Source: an uncultured Prevotella sp. (GTDB lineage: Bacteria; Bacteroidota; Bacteroidia; Bacteroidales; Bacteroidaceae). Taken from it: a stretch of 43,456 nucleotides of DNA. A model generated the notes under the pieces. The model was not told the origin of the DNA. It searched no databases and worked only from the letters and a program-made list of their open reading frames with translations. Location: assembly GCA_905236455.1 (NCBI GenBank), contig CAJOPT010000114.1, positions 1 through 43,456 of the forward strand. Reading direction: 5' to 3'. The first letter of the stretch is position 1. Each line of letters opens with the position of its first letter. Made by a program: the position numbers and the translations under genes. Shown piece by piece: positions 1 through 8,436 of the stretch.

Positions 1-81
1 GACGCAAATTTACATTTTTCTAAAACTGGTTTTTAGCAGACGGCACGATCTCCTGTGCTACACATTTGGTTAAAGCTTTAG

Positions 82-423
82 CAAGACTCTAAGCAGGTTG
101 CCTACGAGCACTCGCTCAAGGTATACCGTGACAACCTCGTCACGATGGGATATGCCCATGACGAAGGCTTCAGCAAAGGGCGCGCCAAGGGCAAGGCAGA
201 AGGTCTTGCCGAGGGACTTGCCATGGGTGAGGCAAAAGGAATGGCAAAAGGCATCGCGGAAGGCAAAGCGAAAGGTCTTGCGGAAGGTAAAGCAAAAGGC
301 ATCGCCGAAGGTAGTCTCCAAAGAGCATTAGAGATAGCCCGCAACATGAAAGCAAGTGGCATGGATATCGAGCAGATATCCCGTATTACGGGACTAAGCA
401 AGGAGGAGATAGAGCAGGAATAG
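82..423 (+). pseudogene. C-terminal remnant of an Rpn/PD-(D/E)XK nuclease-family transposase gene
   Basis: The open frame runs from a stop at 79-81 to the TAG at 421-423. It encodes a YEHSLKVYRDN segment, then an Ala/Gly/Lys/Glu repeat (KGxAEG-type, about nine units from residue 10 of the ATG-started part), then a short helical tail ending in ITGLSKEEIEQE. This is the usual C-terminal end of the Rpn/PDDEXK 'transposase' family, in which KVYRD is followed by a KG-AEG coiled tail. The N-terminal nuclease domain (normally about 200 residues) is absent, because the frame is closed just upstream. An ATG at 145 could start a 92-residue peptide, but the homologous-looking segment begins before it, so I call this a truncated remnant. 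The codon repeat also makes long shadow frames on both strands. The first 81 bases hold nothing else I recognise. Confidence 0.6.
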
Positions 424-600
424 TCACTCATCCCATACTGATGGGGACGAAGGCATGTCATCCGGCTTGGCAAACACCTGGTCGTCGGAAGTCACATGCG
501 GTGCCGTGTCACCGTCACTCACCGGCAGGCTCTCGCCAAGCAGCTGCCCAACGTCTGTGCTGAGCAGCTTTATTGCCGGCCTATGGTATATCCCCCTCAT
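424..600 (-). CDS. Small peptide of the Y-x-(K/R)-P leader type, unknown function
   Basis: 58 residues starting MRGIYHRPAIKLL and ending in VWDE. I do not recognise a function. It resembles the 69-residue peptide encoded at 2742-2951: both begin M-R-x-(L/I)-Y-x-(K/R)-P-x-I, have a short hydrophobic segment, then an acidic low-complexity C-terminus with an AK-x-(D/N)D-(M/F)-P stretch and a final W-(D/E)-(E/D). A longer frame reaches the ATG at 663, overlapping the stop of the upstream gene (TAATG). I chose the ATG at 600 because similarity to the sister peptide starts exactly there. If the longer form is used, translation would be coupled to the cohesin-like gene. Short proteins of this style are common in Bacteroidales next to genes for exported proteins (general knowledge). 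It is the last gene of a minus-strand run of five. Confidence 0.5.
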   Translation of the reverse strand: MRGIYHRPAIKLLSTDVGQLLGESLPVSDGDTAPHVTSDDQVFAKPDDMPSSPSVWDE

Positions 601-662
601 GCTTTTATCACAGCTCACGGTATATTGAGCATTACAGTATATTCTTCCCATATCAGTCACCA

Positions 663-1718
663 TTATTTCACCAGCACCTTCTTGCCGTTGGAGATATACA
701 CACCCTTCTTTAAGTTTTCAGAGCATACCCTCCTTCCGTCAATAGTGTAGATACCTTGTGAATAAGAGTTCCGCATCATTGCGGCATCAGTTACGACAGC
801 AGGAGCGCCGATACCTGTTGTATTGAAGTCCAGCGACACGCCGCCATCCTTGGCATCCGTCCCACCGTCCAGTGCGAGGTAAGCCTTGTGAGCCCCGACG
901 GTAACCCCGGGGTCAGCGAAGTACAGTCCCGCGCCGTTGAGGTTTGACAGCACATAGATGTTGTCACCATCCTGTACGGTGTAGCTGCCGCTGCCCGTAC
1001 CAGTGAGGATGTTCTCCGTCACGTCATCACCCGGACCGCCGGTAGTCTGAGGGTTGTACGTACCGGCGGCACCTTTCAGTATCACACCGGTGTTCGCAGG
1101 CACCACCGTCACCTCACTCATGAGCAGGCTGCCGTTGGCATAACGGGTACCGATGAAAGCCTGTATGCCGCTGTCGCTGAAGTCCAGCGTGCGGGGCCAG
1201 CTGAAAGACGCATATCCCAGGTCAGACACCATGACATCAACAGACGTTGTCACGTCGTATGTCAGCTCAGCTATGTCGGGACCGCCCCCCATCTCATCCA
1301 CGAGAGAGACGCTACGAATATATCCCGTCTGCACGCCGGTAGAGACCATATCGGTTGCCTCAAGAGTCACCGTGAACATCGTCCCGGCACCGAGCGGGTT
1401 CATCATCCTGTCCTCCAGATAGAACTGGTAATAGTCGTTGCCGTCCCTGTCGGTCCTCTTTGACACACCCACGAACGAGCTGCCGGAGTGTGGGGAGGTA
1501 TACGCATAGGCGGTACCGTCATACACTATCCCTATGCCGTCAGGGAGATAAAGGTTGAACTGCGCGCTGACATACACCCCGCCCTCATCCTCGAGGACGA
1601 TGTCCACATCCTGAGTCTCGCCAGCCGCTATCGTGAACGGAGCTATGCTGACACCGTCGGCAAGGGCAGAGGCTATGGAAGCCAGAGCGAACACACATAT
1701 AGTAAAAAACTTCTTCAT
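663..1718 (-). CDS. Secreted cohesin-like domain protein with Prevotella-type C-terminal tail
   Basis: 351 residues. A signal peptide (MKKFFTICVF...ALA, residues 1-20) precedes an all-beta domain at about 23-158. Its pattern (an AAGETQDVDIVLED strand, then SAQFNLYLPDGI, then GTMFTVTLEA, then a Gly-rich SLVDEMGGG) is what I expect of cohesin or carbohydrate-binding folds of the CBM2/CBM3 superfamily. Residues about 160-310 form a second beta-rich region often seen before the tail in Prevotella surface proteins. The end is a conserved tail, IYTIDGRRV...LKKGVYISNGKKVLVK. The gene lies 14 bases downstream of the dockerin-containing gene, so the pair may form a surface complex; that is inference. 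The domain could instead bind carbohydrate. No catalytic motif is visible. Confidence 0.6.
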   Translation of the reverse strand: MKKFFTICVFALASIASALADGVSIAPFTIAAGETQDVDIVLEDEGGVYVSAQFNLYLPDGIGIVYDGTAYAYTSPHSGSSFVGVSKRTDRDGNDYYQFYLEDRMMNPLGAGTMFTVTLEATDMVSTGVQTGYIRSVSLVDEMGGGPDIAELTYDVTTSVDVMVSDLGYASFSWPRTLDFSDSGIQAFIGTRYANGSLLMSEVTVVPANTGVILKGAAGTYNPQTTGGPGDDVTENILTGTGSGSYTVQDGDNIYVLSNLNGAGLYFADPGVTVGAHKAYLALDGGTDAKDGGVSLDFNTTGIGAPAVVTDAAMMRNSYSQGIYTIDGRRVCSENLKKGVYISNGKKVLVK

Positions 1719-1732
1719 CTTTTTTTATTTGA

Positions 1733-2650
1733 TTACTGGTTCATTATACTGTTACGCAACAGGATCACGTCACGGTTGTTTATCGTACCGTCACCGTTGA
1801 CATCAGCCACATTGACATTGAACGGAGTAGGATTATTACCCAGGATATACGAGCGGAGGCTGATGACGTCACGGTTGTTGACATTCCCGTCGCTGTTCAC
1901 GTCACCATATTGGAGGTACTCACCAAAGTGAGACCAGCCCGGCTCAGCCTTGTATGCCTCCATGCTGCCAAAGGGAACCACGAGGTGAGCCTCACCAAAG
2001 ACATAGTAGAACGCGAACTGGTTGATTGCGGCAGGAGTGGTGCCGTGAGCATAGACATACAGGTCACCCTCCGGAACAAAAATGCCAGATGAAGAGTCTC
2101 CACTGGCAAACGGATTTATAGCCATATTGTTGATATATGTCAGACTTGCTGGTAATGACAACATGGCAATAGGACCTGAGAAACAACTGTATCCTATCGT
2201 TTGCACACCCTCCTCAAGCACTACCCCCGTCAGGTTCTTACAATTATAGAAAGCATATCTTGAGATATCCTTTACAGTTCCCGGGATATGAAGCTCTCCC
2301 GCGATATTGCTCTGGCTGAAAGCATAGTCTCCAATTCTTGTAACAGACGAAGGCAGCTCAATTGTCTCAATTGAGCTTTTATAGAAAGCGTAGCTGTCAA
2401 TCATTGACAATCCTGTGAAATACCTCAGTTCCCCGAACGAGACAATGCCATTCTTCTCACGGAACACACTGCCGAGTGTCGTCACTGTTGCAGCCTCCTC
2501 CATACTCAGCTCACCGTCACTGTCACTGTCCCAGTTTGCCACGCACAATGCCTTGACGTTGCTGTCGGCAAAAACAATGCCTTCTGCAAATATAGGCAAC
2601 GTGCAAATCAAGGCAGACACTATCAATAATAATCCCTTCATATTCTGCAT
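1733..2650 (-). CDS. Secreted BspA-like leucine-rich repeat protein with C-terminal dockerin
   Basis: 305 residues. After a signal peptide (hydrophobic to about residue 22, ending IFAEG) there is an EF-hand-like loop DSDSDGELS at 41-49. BspA-type LRR_5 repeats follow at about 70-225 (IDSYAFYKSSIETIELP, RIGDYAFSQSNI, ISRYAFYNCKNL). The last 57 residues (about 249-305) are a type I dockerin with two calcium-binding repeats, DVNSDGNVNNRDVISLRSYI and DVNGDGTINNRDVILLRNSI. Dockerins bind cohesins, and the next gene downstream (14-base gap) encodes a cohesin-like domain. A second ATG at 2641 gives a more usual MKGLLLI signal peptide and may be the true start. Surface attachment or host/fibre adhesion is a plausible role but is not shown by the sequence. 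Confidence 0.72.
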   Translation of the reverse strand: MQNMKGLLLIVSALICTLPIFAEGIVFADSNVKALCVANWDSDSDGELSMEEAATVTTLGSVFREKNGIVSFGELRYFTGLSMIDSYAFYKSSIETIELPSSVTRIGDYAFSQSNIAGELHIPGTVKDISRYAFYNCKNLTGVVLEEGVQTIGYSCFSGPIAMLSLPASLTYINNMAINPFASGDSSSGIFVPEGDLYVYAHGTTPAAINQFAFYYVFGEAHLVVPFGSMEAYKAEPGWSHFGEYLQYGDVNSDGNVNNRDVISLRSYILGNNPTPFNVNVADVNGDGTINNRDVILLRNSIMNQ

Positions 2651-2741
2651 ATCACTTCATCGTTTTGGAAAAGCCAAACTCCCCTTCCTTTTTCAGGGAG
2701 AGGAGTTAAGCCTATTCGTTTGCTATAGCTACCAAAGGCAT

Positions 2742-2951
2742 TTAATCTTCCCAAGGATTATATGATCTTGGGAAGTCATTATCCTTCGCATCCATACCAG
2801 GATTCGGCTGGTCACCTCCGATAGTCTGACTACCACCGCCACCTTCACCATCGTCGATAACTCGCGTAGTGTCGGAACCACTACAGAGGTGGCGGTCTAT
2901 ATGGTAGTCTATTGACTCTATTTGCGGTTTGATATATAATTTTCTCATCAT
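2742..2951 (-). CDS. Small peptide of the Y-I-K-P leader type, unknown function
   Basis: 69 residues: MMRKLYIKPQIESIDYHIDR, then LCSGSD, then a Gly/Asp-rich stretch, ending YNPWED. No signal peptide, membrane segment or known domain is recognised. It is related to the 58-residue peptide at 424-600 in its leader (M-R-x-(L/I)-Y-x-(K/R)-P-x-I) and acidic end. It starts 21 bases after the stop of the 1731-residue secreted protein and about 90 bases before the LRR/dockerin gene, all on the minus strand, so it is probably co-transcribed. The conserved N-terminus with a variable low-complexity C-terminus recalls a leader/core layout, but no modification enzyme is nearby, so I make no peptide-natural-product claim. 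Confidence 0.6.
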   Translation of the reverse strand: MMRKLYIKPQIESIDYHIDRHLCSGSDTTRVIDDGEGGGGSQTIGGDQPNPGMDAKDNDFPRSYNPWED

Positions 2952-2972
2952 TATATTATCTTTTCCCTTTTA

Positions 2973-5900
2973 CTATTTAACTACAACTTTCTTTCCATTG
3001 CGGATATACAAGCCATGAGGAAGTCCTTCGATAGAATTTCCTACAAACTGTCCGCTCATATTGTACACCTTACCTGTTGTGATAATGACATCCTCATTGT
3101 CAAGGCGGCTGATTGCTGTTGTTTGATTACCATCAGAATCAAGCTCCGTTATACCATCGTCAAACATAAAGATATATTCCTTGCCAGACGTTGTGAACGA
3201 GTCATCATTACCGTTGCCATAAACCAACTGCAATGCGTCCTTAAACACGGCATGTCCTTTCTCGTCCTTTGCCACCTCCTCGGGGATGGTGCTCTCGTTG
3301 GTGTAGTTGGTTACATTCGTCTCTGTGTTATAATCCGTATTAACGTTGATGATACACTTGTACGGGTTCCAGTAGTAGTTGCTTTGCAGGGTCTTGTAGA
3401 AATACCATACGTGACTAACCATATAGTAAGAGTACAGAGGCAGGGCTTGACGCCAGTACTGACCCATGAAGGTGTAATAGTACTTATGACTACTGTCGTA
3501 ATCCAAATACCCGGAACCTCCCTCTGATGCGTTGGAAGCCTGAATCTTATGCTTGGTGAACGGCTTTGCGAACTTCGATGTCTCGCCAGTGTACTGTCCT
3601 CCGATTTCAATATAGGTGTCAGAAGTCGCACTGCCCGTCTCCACCGTTGACTGATCCAACGGGAACTCATAGCGTGCCAGCACCACACGTCCGAGGTTGG
3701 TAAATCCGTCCGTTATCCTCTTGTATGGCTTGATGAGGTATGGGTAGCCGCCACGGATGACAACACCATTGGAGTTGTTGGCATAAGCTGATTGCGATGC
3801 GTCACTCAAATCAATGTTCCAGTATTCACCACCGTTCAGATTCTTGCTAAGTATCAGCGTCACCTGACTGTTTGTGCCATTACGAGTAACCTGCTTCAGG
3901 GTTCGGATGTCAGGCATCATGTCATCAGGAACAACAGTAACCGTATTATCACTAATCAGTTTGTTAGTGACAGTCGTCGTACTTGCTGGTATTCCCATCA
4001 ATTCGAGCACCTGTGCGCGTGTCATGTCGAATGGTATGCAGAAGGTGTACCATCCATCCTGTTCGTATTCGCGGATGACAACCTCGTCCACCACCTTCTC
4101 ATCTGGTGCCACGTATGTAGCCTTCGAAAGCACGAACTCATGCCAGCCCACGTACTCCAGATCAAAGCGAGTTTGAGGTGAGGCGTTCTGCACGCCATCA
4201 GGGAGCGTTGTAGGATCAAAGTTGATAGTTCCACCAAGGATGTTTCCGTCAGGGTTCTCACCATATATTGGTGTCCAATCTGCCCAAATAAGTCGGCGTA
4301 TAGCCTGATTATAACTACGTCCCAACTCGGCAAATGTTGGCCAAGGGATTGCATCACCATTGGCATCCACTGCTCCTGTCTGGTCTTTCTTAGTATATTG
4401 CTTGGTGATGTCAGTGTATGACTTCTCCATCGTCACATAGTTAGCATCGGTGTTAGATGCTGTTGGCAGCGAGGCCTTGTCGGGATAATGAAGGATGGTA
4501 AAGAGGAATGAACCGTTCTTGTACTTGTCACGACAATAGATGTTACCACCATCGAAGCCGCCCCATCCATAGGTCATACCAGATGCAAATGTACCGCGAT
4601 AGCATTTCGTCGGGGTGAATGTTGAACCGTCCTCGTAGCCGTTGCGTAGAATATATACATCACTCACAGTACCAGAGTTGTATGCACCGAATACAGGATA
4701 GTCAGGAGATTTTGGGAAGCCATTCTCGTCATTACCTAGATTTGTGCCTATTTCCAGGAGATTCTTTGACAGTGTATAGGTGTTTTCACCATTGTCGATT
4801 TCAGCACCATTGGCATCCGTGGTAGTGATATGGTTCAGTCCGCTCAGATGGAAAGCTGCATCTTTTATCCATCTATAGCAGTATGGAATCTTCAGATAGT
4901 TAATCTGCTTGCAGTTGTGCAGGAAGTTAGCTGGAATAGTATCCATTTGCAACGACATCTTCAGTTCTGTGATACCAGCCCACCCAAGGTTGGCAAGTGT
5001 CATATTGGCTGCATGTGTCAGGCTATTATCACGGGCATCTACAAACTTAGCATTCTCTATGTCGAGGGTTGCCAATTTGCTATCGTTCTCGAATGCAGTA
5101 TAGATGGCATTTCCATTTGCCGATAACTCATAGTTACCATTGTTGTTCAGGTTGACACTGCTTGTTGCTATATCGCTGGCAAGCAAAGAGCCACTAAGCG
5201 TGACATACTTCAAGTTGCAATTGTACTGCCAAGGGTTGATGCGTATGTCGGGTACCTGATCAAGCGTTGTACGCAGTGTGCCAGGTTTCTTGACATAGCC
5301 TACCATTGTAGTACGATCGGCATCCAGAGAGACTGCGGCGTTCAAGTTGGTACAACCTGAGAAGTTTTCCGCCTTGACGACCGCCTTGACGACCGTCTTG
5401 TCGAGGTCTTGTGGTAGGATGATGTTGTTAATGGTAGCGTTTGCTATCTTATTTGCACTCAGTGAAACACCAGATGCCAGCGTGGCTCCGTCCAGATTCA
5501 GCGTGGCATCGTGCCAGATAACTCCGGCAGAGTTGTCCGCACCAAAGGTGAGACCGTTGATGGTCGTAATGTCATCAGCAGTAATTTCGCCATTGACGGT
5601 GAGGTTGCAAATGCTAAGTGTTGACAGGTGTGTTGCTACAGTAACGTCTGCAACTGCCACGTTGCTATAGAGCAGATGATAGTACTCTTTCAGCAGCTGA
5701 GTCATCGTCTTGCCAGTATCGCCAATAGTAACGGTCAATGCACAGTCGTCAGCTGTTACGCCTGCCACAGAGACATCCTGCTTTGCTTCCTCTTTTGCCG
5801 TGAATCCAGGTACAATAACAAGGCTTGTCTGTCCAGAGCTTGCTTTGGTAATATTGTCCTTGATATTACTGTATGCGCCATCACTAATAGATGAAGGAGC

Positions 5901-8168
5901 TGTCGCAGAGTTTCTTGTCAAGATGATGTCTCCAGTACTTGTTCCTTGGTTGTTGATAGTTGCATTTGCAACGTTTAGCGAGGCAAGGTTGTCGCAGTCA
6001 GTCAGGTTGATGTCACCATTCACTGTTCCTGCCATGCTGAGTGCAGTCAGCGACGAACAGTTGGTTGCCGTGAAGTTATCAACCGTACCAGTATTAGTGA
6101 CGTTGGACAAACCAGTGTACGATAGGTTTACGTCACCTACAGTGCCAGAGTTAATGAAGGTGCTGAGACGTGTCAGCGTATTACCATCACCAGTGCTTCC
6201 GTTGGCGGCAATGCTGCCGATGGTGCCGGTGTTGCTGATTCGCATCAGGTTGGTACAGCCTGTAGCAGTTAACGCACCAGTAATCTTAGTGTCAACAGTG
6301 ATGCGCTGCAGACTGGTAGCATTAGAGAAGTCTGCATTGCCGTTGATGGTCGTTCCCAACAGATTTACTGACTGCATACTGGCTACACTTGCATCGACAT
6401 TGCCAACGGTGGCTCCTCCTAAGTTAAGGTATGTAAGACTTGAGCATGCGTCAACATTCAGCACATTGTTACTGGCATTTACCCCTTCCAAGTCAATGAC
6501 GGTCAGGTTGGTGTTGGAGAAGGTCATTGCAAAGTTAACGTTCGAGACCGAAACGCTGGCATTCTTAATGCTTGCAGGTGTATTTGCATTATTGATAGCA
6601 TCCAACATACTGGATGTAAACATTCCGTATGTTATATTATCATAAGTGCCTTGAACGAAATCTACAGCTGTTGTACCAGAGCGCACAATACGTGAATCGG
6701 CAAGAGCTGTTGATGAATAGCTGGAACTGAGTCCCAAAATATTTAGTCGTGTGCCATCATAAGAATAGAGAGCTACCAATATTGAGCCTTTACCGCTGGC
6801 AACCTTAGCCATATCATCGTATGACCAATTGTCAGGTAGAATAATTCTGTGATTAGGTTGATCATTGCTGTTGGCATAAGTGAAATCCTTCATAATGTCA
6901 GGTGTGACATTTGCACCACTGAAATCTAAATAAGCATAATCATGGAATGCGTGATTCCAAGCGTCATAAGAACCAAAAGTTACATCTTCAGCAAGAAGTG
7001 GATTGTAGCTCTCAACCTTTATATATGCACTCCTGCACAATTTAGACTCATTAATGATACCTTGATGCAAACCACCTCCATTAACTACGAATACATAATC
7101 AGGAACAGTCTGGTCTGTAGCAGTTTGGGCGGTGTTGGTAGGCGAGTAAACATATAGCAAATCAGGACATTGAGCTGACAACGAACTCTTGATGGCATCT
7201 GTAATTGTTGTGCCAGCTGGCAATGTCAAAGTTCTTAGAGTAGAGTTAACTTGGAGAATACTGGCATCGGGGTCAAGTGTTGCACCACTGAGGTCTATAC
7301 TTTCGCATTTAAAATTATTTCTGATATATTCCATTCGTGTGGCATCAATAGTCCCTGTTACGCTGAGACGATTGGAAGGATCGACAACATTATCCCATCG
7401 CTCTGCGTTGGTAGTGGTTTCCCCACTCACCGCTTGATGGTTGGTGAAGTTCGTGCCAAAATCAGCAGCAGTCCATGCGGTTACATTTGATAGGTCCAAA
7501 GTTGTCGGATTACAATTTGCGAAATTCGCGGGATAAAGGTTATTTAAGTCACTATTCGCTATCACTGGATTCCCAGCCGTTCCGTAGCTACCTTCATTGT
7601 TCTCTCCTCCCGTATATAAAACGATTGTTTCTGTACCAGCGGGAATCTTTGCCAATGTGCCATTTGAACCGCCAGTTACCGAATTATATCGGATATAAGC
7701 TTTTGTTGTTGTACCGTTAACGGAAATAGCTACCAGGTTATAACTGTTGTTCAAGAAGTTGTTAGTAACAGGAATTGTTGCTGGTAATTTTATAAAATAA
7801 CTAGTAGCACTACTGTATAGAACTGTGCTTGAGATTGAAGTCCCACTGGCCAATGATATACCTGTCAAATCAAAATCAACAGGCGATGCAGTAAACTGGT
7901 TGAATTTAGCTAAGTCAGTGGCATCAAGCGTTCCAGTGAATGTAACGTTAGTGCAAGCCTGAACAGTAGCGAGAGTAGGTGTGGTCCCATCACCCAAGAA
8001 TGCAACCCACGTGGCAAACTCACCGGCATTGTTCACATTGATAGTGATGGTTGTACCATCAATCGTTGCGGATGAGCCATTGTTCGTACCAAAGTTGTAG
8101 GTGTCATCTGCCCACGCCCCCGTTACGGCGCAGACGAGCGCAATTAAAGTAAGTAAATACTTCTTCAT
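2973..8168 (-). CDS. Very large secreted repeat protein (probable beta-solenoid/LRR-like surface protein)
   Basis: 1731 residues. A signal peptide (MKKYLLTLIALVCAVTGAWA) is followed by a long Asn/Thr/Ser/Ala-rich body. Its middle (about residues 520-800) has short beta-repeats of the form 'TxCxxLxxLxxxGTVxGxxxxxx' (LTALSMAGTVNGDINLTDC, LASLNVANATINNQG), suggesting a right-handed solenoid or LRR-like stack. From about 1000 to 1160 there are BspA-like pieces (FLHNCKQINYLKIPYC). The end carries the same tail as three other proteins here, VYNMSGQFV...LPHGLYIRNGKKVVVK. No catalytic residues are recognised. It is the first gene of the minus-strand surface operon and has its own promoter near 8324. 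Adhesion or structural display is the likeliest role. A weak alternative is a parallel-beta-helix polysaccharide-binding protein. Confidence 0.6.
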   Translation of the reverse strand: MKKYLLTLIALVCAVTGAWADDTYNFGTNNGSSATIDGTTITINVNNAGEFATWVAFLGDGTTPTLATVQACTNVTFTGTLDATDLAKFNQFTASPVDFDLTGISLASGTSISSTVLYSSATSYFIKLPATIPVTNNFLNNSYNLVAISVNGTTTKAYIRYNSVTGGSNGTLAKIPAGTETIVLYTGGENNEGSYGTAGNPVIANSDLNNLYPANFANCNPTTLDLSNVTAWTAADFGTNFTNHQAVSGETTTNAERWDNVVDPSNRLSVTGTIDATRMEYIRNNFKCESIDLSGATLDPDASILQVNSTLRTLTLPAGTTITDAIKSSLSAQCPDLLYVYSPTNTAQTATDQTVPDYVFVVNGGGLHQGIINESKLCRSAYIKVESYNPLLAEDVTFGSYDAWNHAFHDYAYLDFSGANVTPDIMKDFTYANSNDQPNHRIILPDNWSYDDMAKVASGKGSILVALYSYDGTRLNILGLSSSYSSTALADSRIVRSGTTAVDFVQGTYDNITYGMFTSSMLDAINNANTPASIKNASVSVSNVNFAMTFSNTNLTVIDLEGVNASNNVLNVDACSSLTYLNLGGATVGNVDASVASMQSVNLLGTTINGNADFSNATSLQRITVDTKITGALTATGCTNLMRISNTGTIGSIAANGSTGDGNTLTRLSTFINSGTVGDVNLSYTGLSNVTNTGTVDNFTATNCSSLTALSMAGTVNGDINLTDCDNLASLNVANATINNQGTSTGDIILTRNSATAPSSISDGAYSNIKDNITKASSGQTSLVIVPGFTAKEEAKQDVSVAGVTADDCALTVTIGDTGKTMTQLLKEYYHLLYSNVAVADVTVATHLSTLSICNLTVNGEITADDITTINGLTFGADNSAGVIWHDATLNLDGATLASGVSLSANKIANATINNIILPQDLDKTVVKAVVKAENFSGCTNLNAAVSLDADRTTMVGYVKKPGTLRTTLDQVPDIRINPWQYNCNLKYVTLSGSLLASDIATSSVNLNNNGNYELSANGNAIYTAFENDSKLATLDIENAKFVDARDNSLTHAANMTLANLGWAGITELKMSLQMDTIPANFLHNCKQINYLKIPYCYRWIKDAAFHLSGLNHITTTDANGAEIDNGENTYTLSKNLLEIGTNLGNDENGFPKSPDYPVFGAYNSGTVSDVYILRNGYEDGSTFTPTKCYRGTFASGMTYGWGGFDGGNIYCRDKYKNGSFLFTILHYPDKASLPTASNTDANYVTMEKSYTDITKQYTKKDQTGAVDANGDAIPWPTFAELGRSYNQAIRRLIWADWTPIYGENPDGNILGGTINFDPTTLPDGVQNASPQTRFDLEYVGWHEFVLSKATYVAPDEKVVDEVVIREYEQDGWYTFCIPFDMTRAQVLELMGIPASTTTVTNKLISDNTVTVVPDDMMPDIRTLKQVTRNGTNSQVTLILSKNLNGGEYWNIDLSDASQSAYANNSNGVVIRGGYPYLIKPYKRITDGFTNLGRVVLARYEFPLDQSTVETGSATSDTYIEIGGQYTGETSKFAKPFTKHKIQASNASEGGSGYLDYDSSHKYYYTFMGQYWRQALPLYSYYMVSHVWYFYKTLQSNYYWNPYKCIINVNTDYNTETNVTNYTNESTIPEEVAKDEKGHAVFKDALQLVYGNGNDDSFTTSGKEYIFMFDDGITELDSDGNQTTAISRLDNEDVIITTGKVYNMSGQFVGNSIEGLPHGLYIRNGKKVVVK

Positions 8169-8331
8169 TTTTTGTTCGAATTATTATTTGGTTTATACTT
8201 TTTCGTTTTTGTATGGCACAATATAGAACCGTCACGGTCTCAATCATTTGCCTATCTTCCGTTACACCTTATTATATAATATAAGGACATGCCGTCATAT
8301 TAAAATGACGGTAATTTAGGCTACAAAGTTA
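8169..8331 (-). promoter_or_regulatory. Promoter and structured 5' leader of the large surface-protein operon
   Basis: A TAACTTTG -7 box (minus strand, 8324-8331) fits the Bacteroidota TAnnTTTG consensus and would start transcription near 8317, leaving a leader of about 150 nt. Two hairpins lie in that leader: CCGTCAT/ATGACGG with a 6-nt loop (8292-8311), and CCTTAT/ATAAGG around 8267-8286. Neither is followed by a T-run, so they are more likely stability or translation elements than terminators. The rest of the 8169-8436 gap holds nothing else I recognise. Confidence 0.4.
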
Positions 8332-8436
8332 CAAAGTTTTTATTTTTATGCCAAAAGAATTAAAGAAAAAAAGTTCACACTCCACTTTTAAAATCAAAAA
8401 AGTAGCAGAATAGTGTATGACTTTATCAAAATTGTA

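Noticed and set aside
145..423. Intact small gene with a KG-AEG repeat
   Set aside because: The conserved segment begins upstream of the only ATG and is cut by a stop, so it is better read as a truncated transposase-nuclease remnant.
601..663. 79-residue form of the last small peptide starting at 663
   Set aside because: Similarity to the sister peptide starts at the ATG at 600, and the extra residues look unlike it; I note the TAATG overlap but do not use it as the start.
2651..2741. Partial hairpin (AACTCC...GGAGTT) between the LRR gene and the 69-residue peptide gene
   Set aside because: The stem is interrupted and has no T-run; I could not support it as a terminator or regulatory element.
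5710..6645. 311-residue plus-strand frame inside the 1731-residue protein gene
   Set aside because: It is the reverse reading of a repetitive Thr/Asn/Ala-rich coding region; it has no domain, no promoter and no signal peptide of its own.
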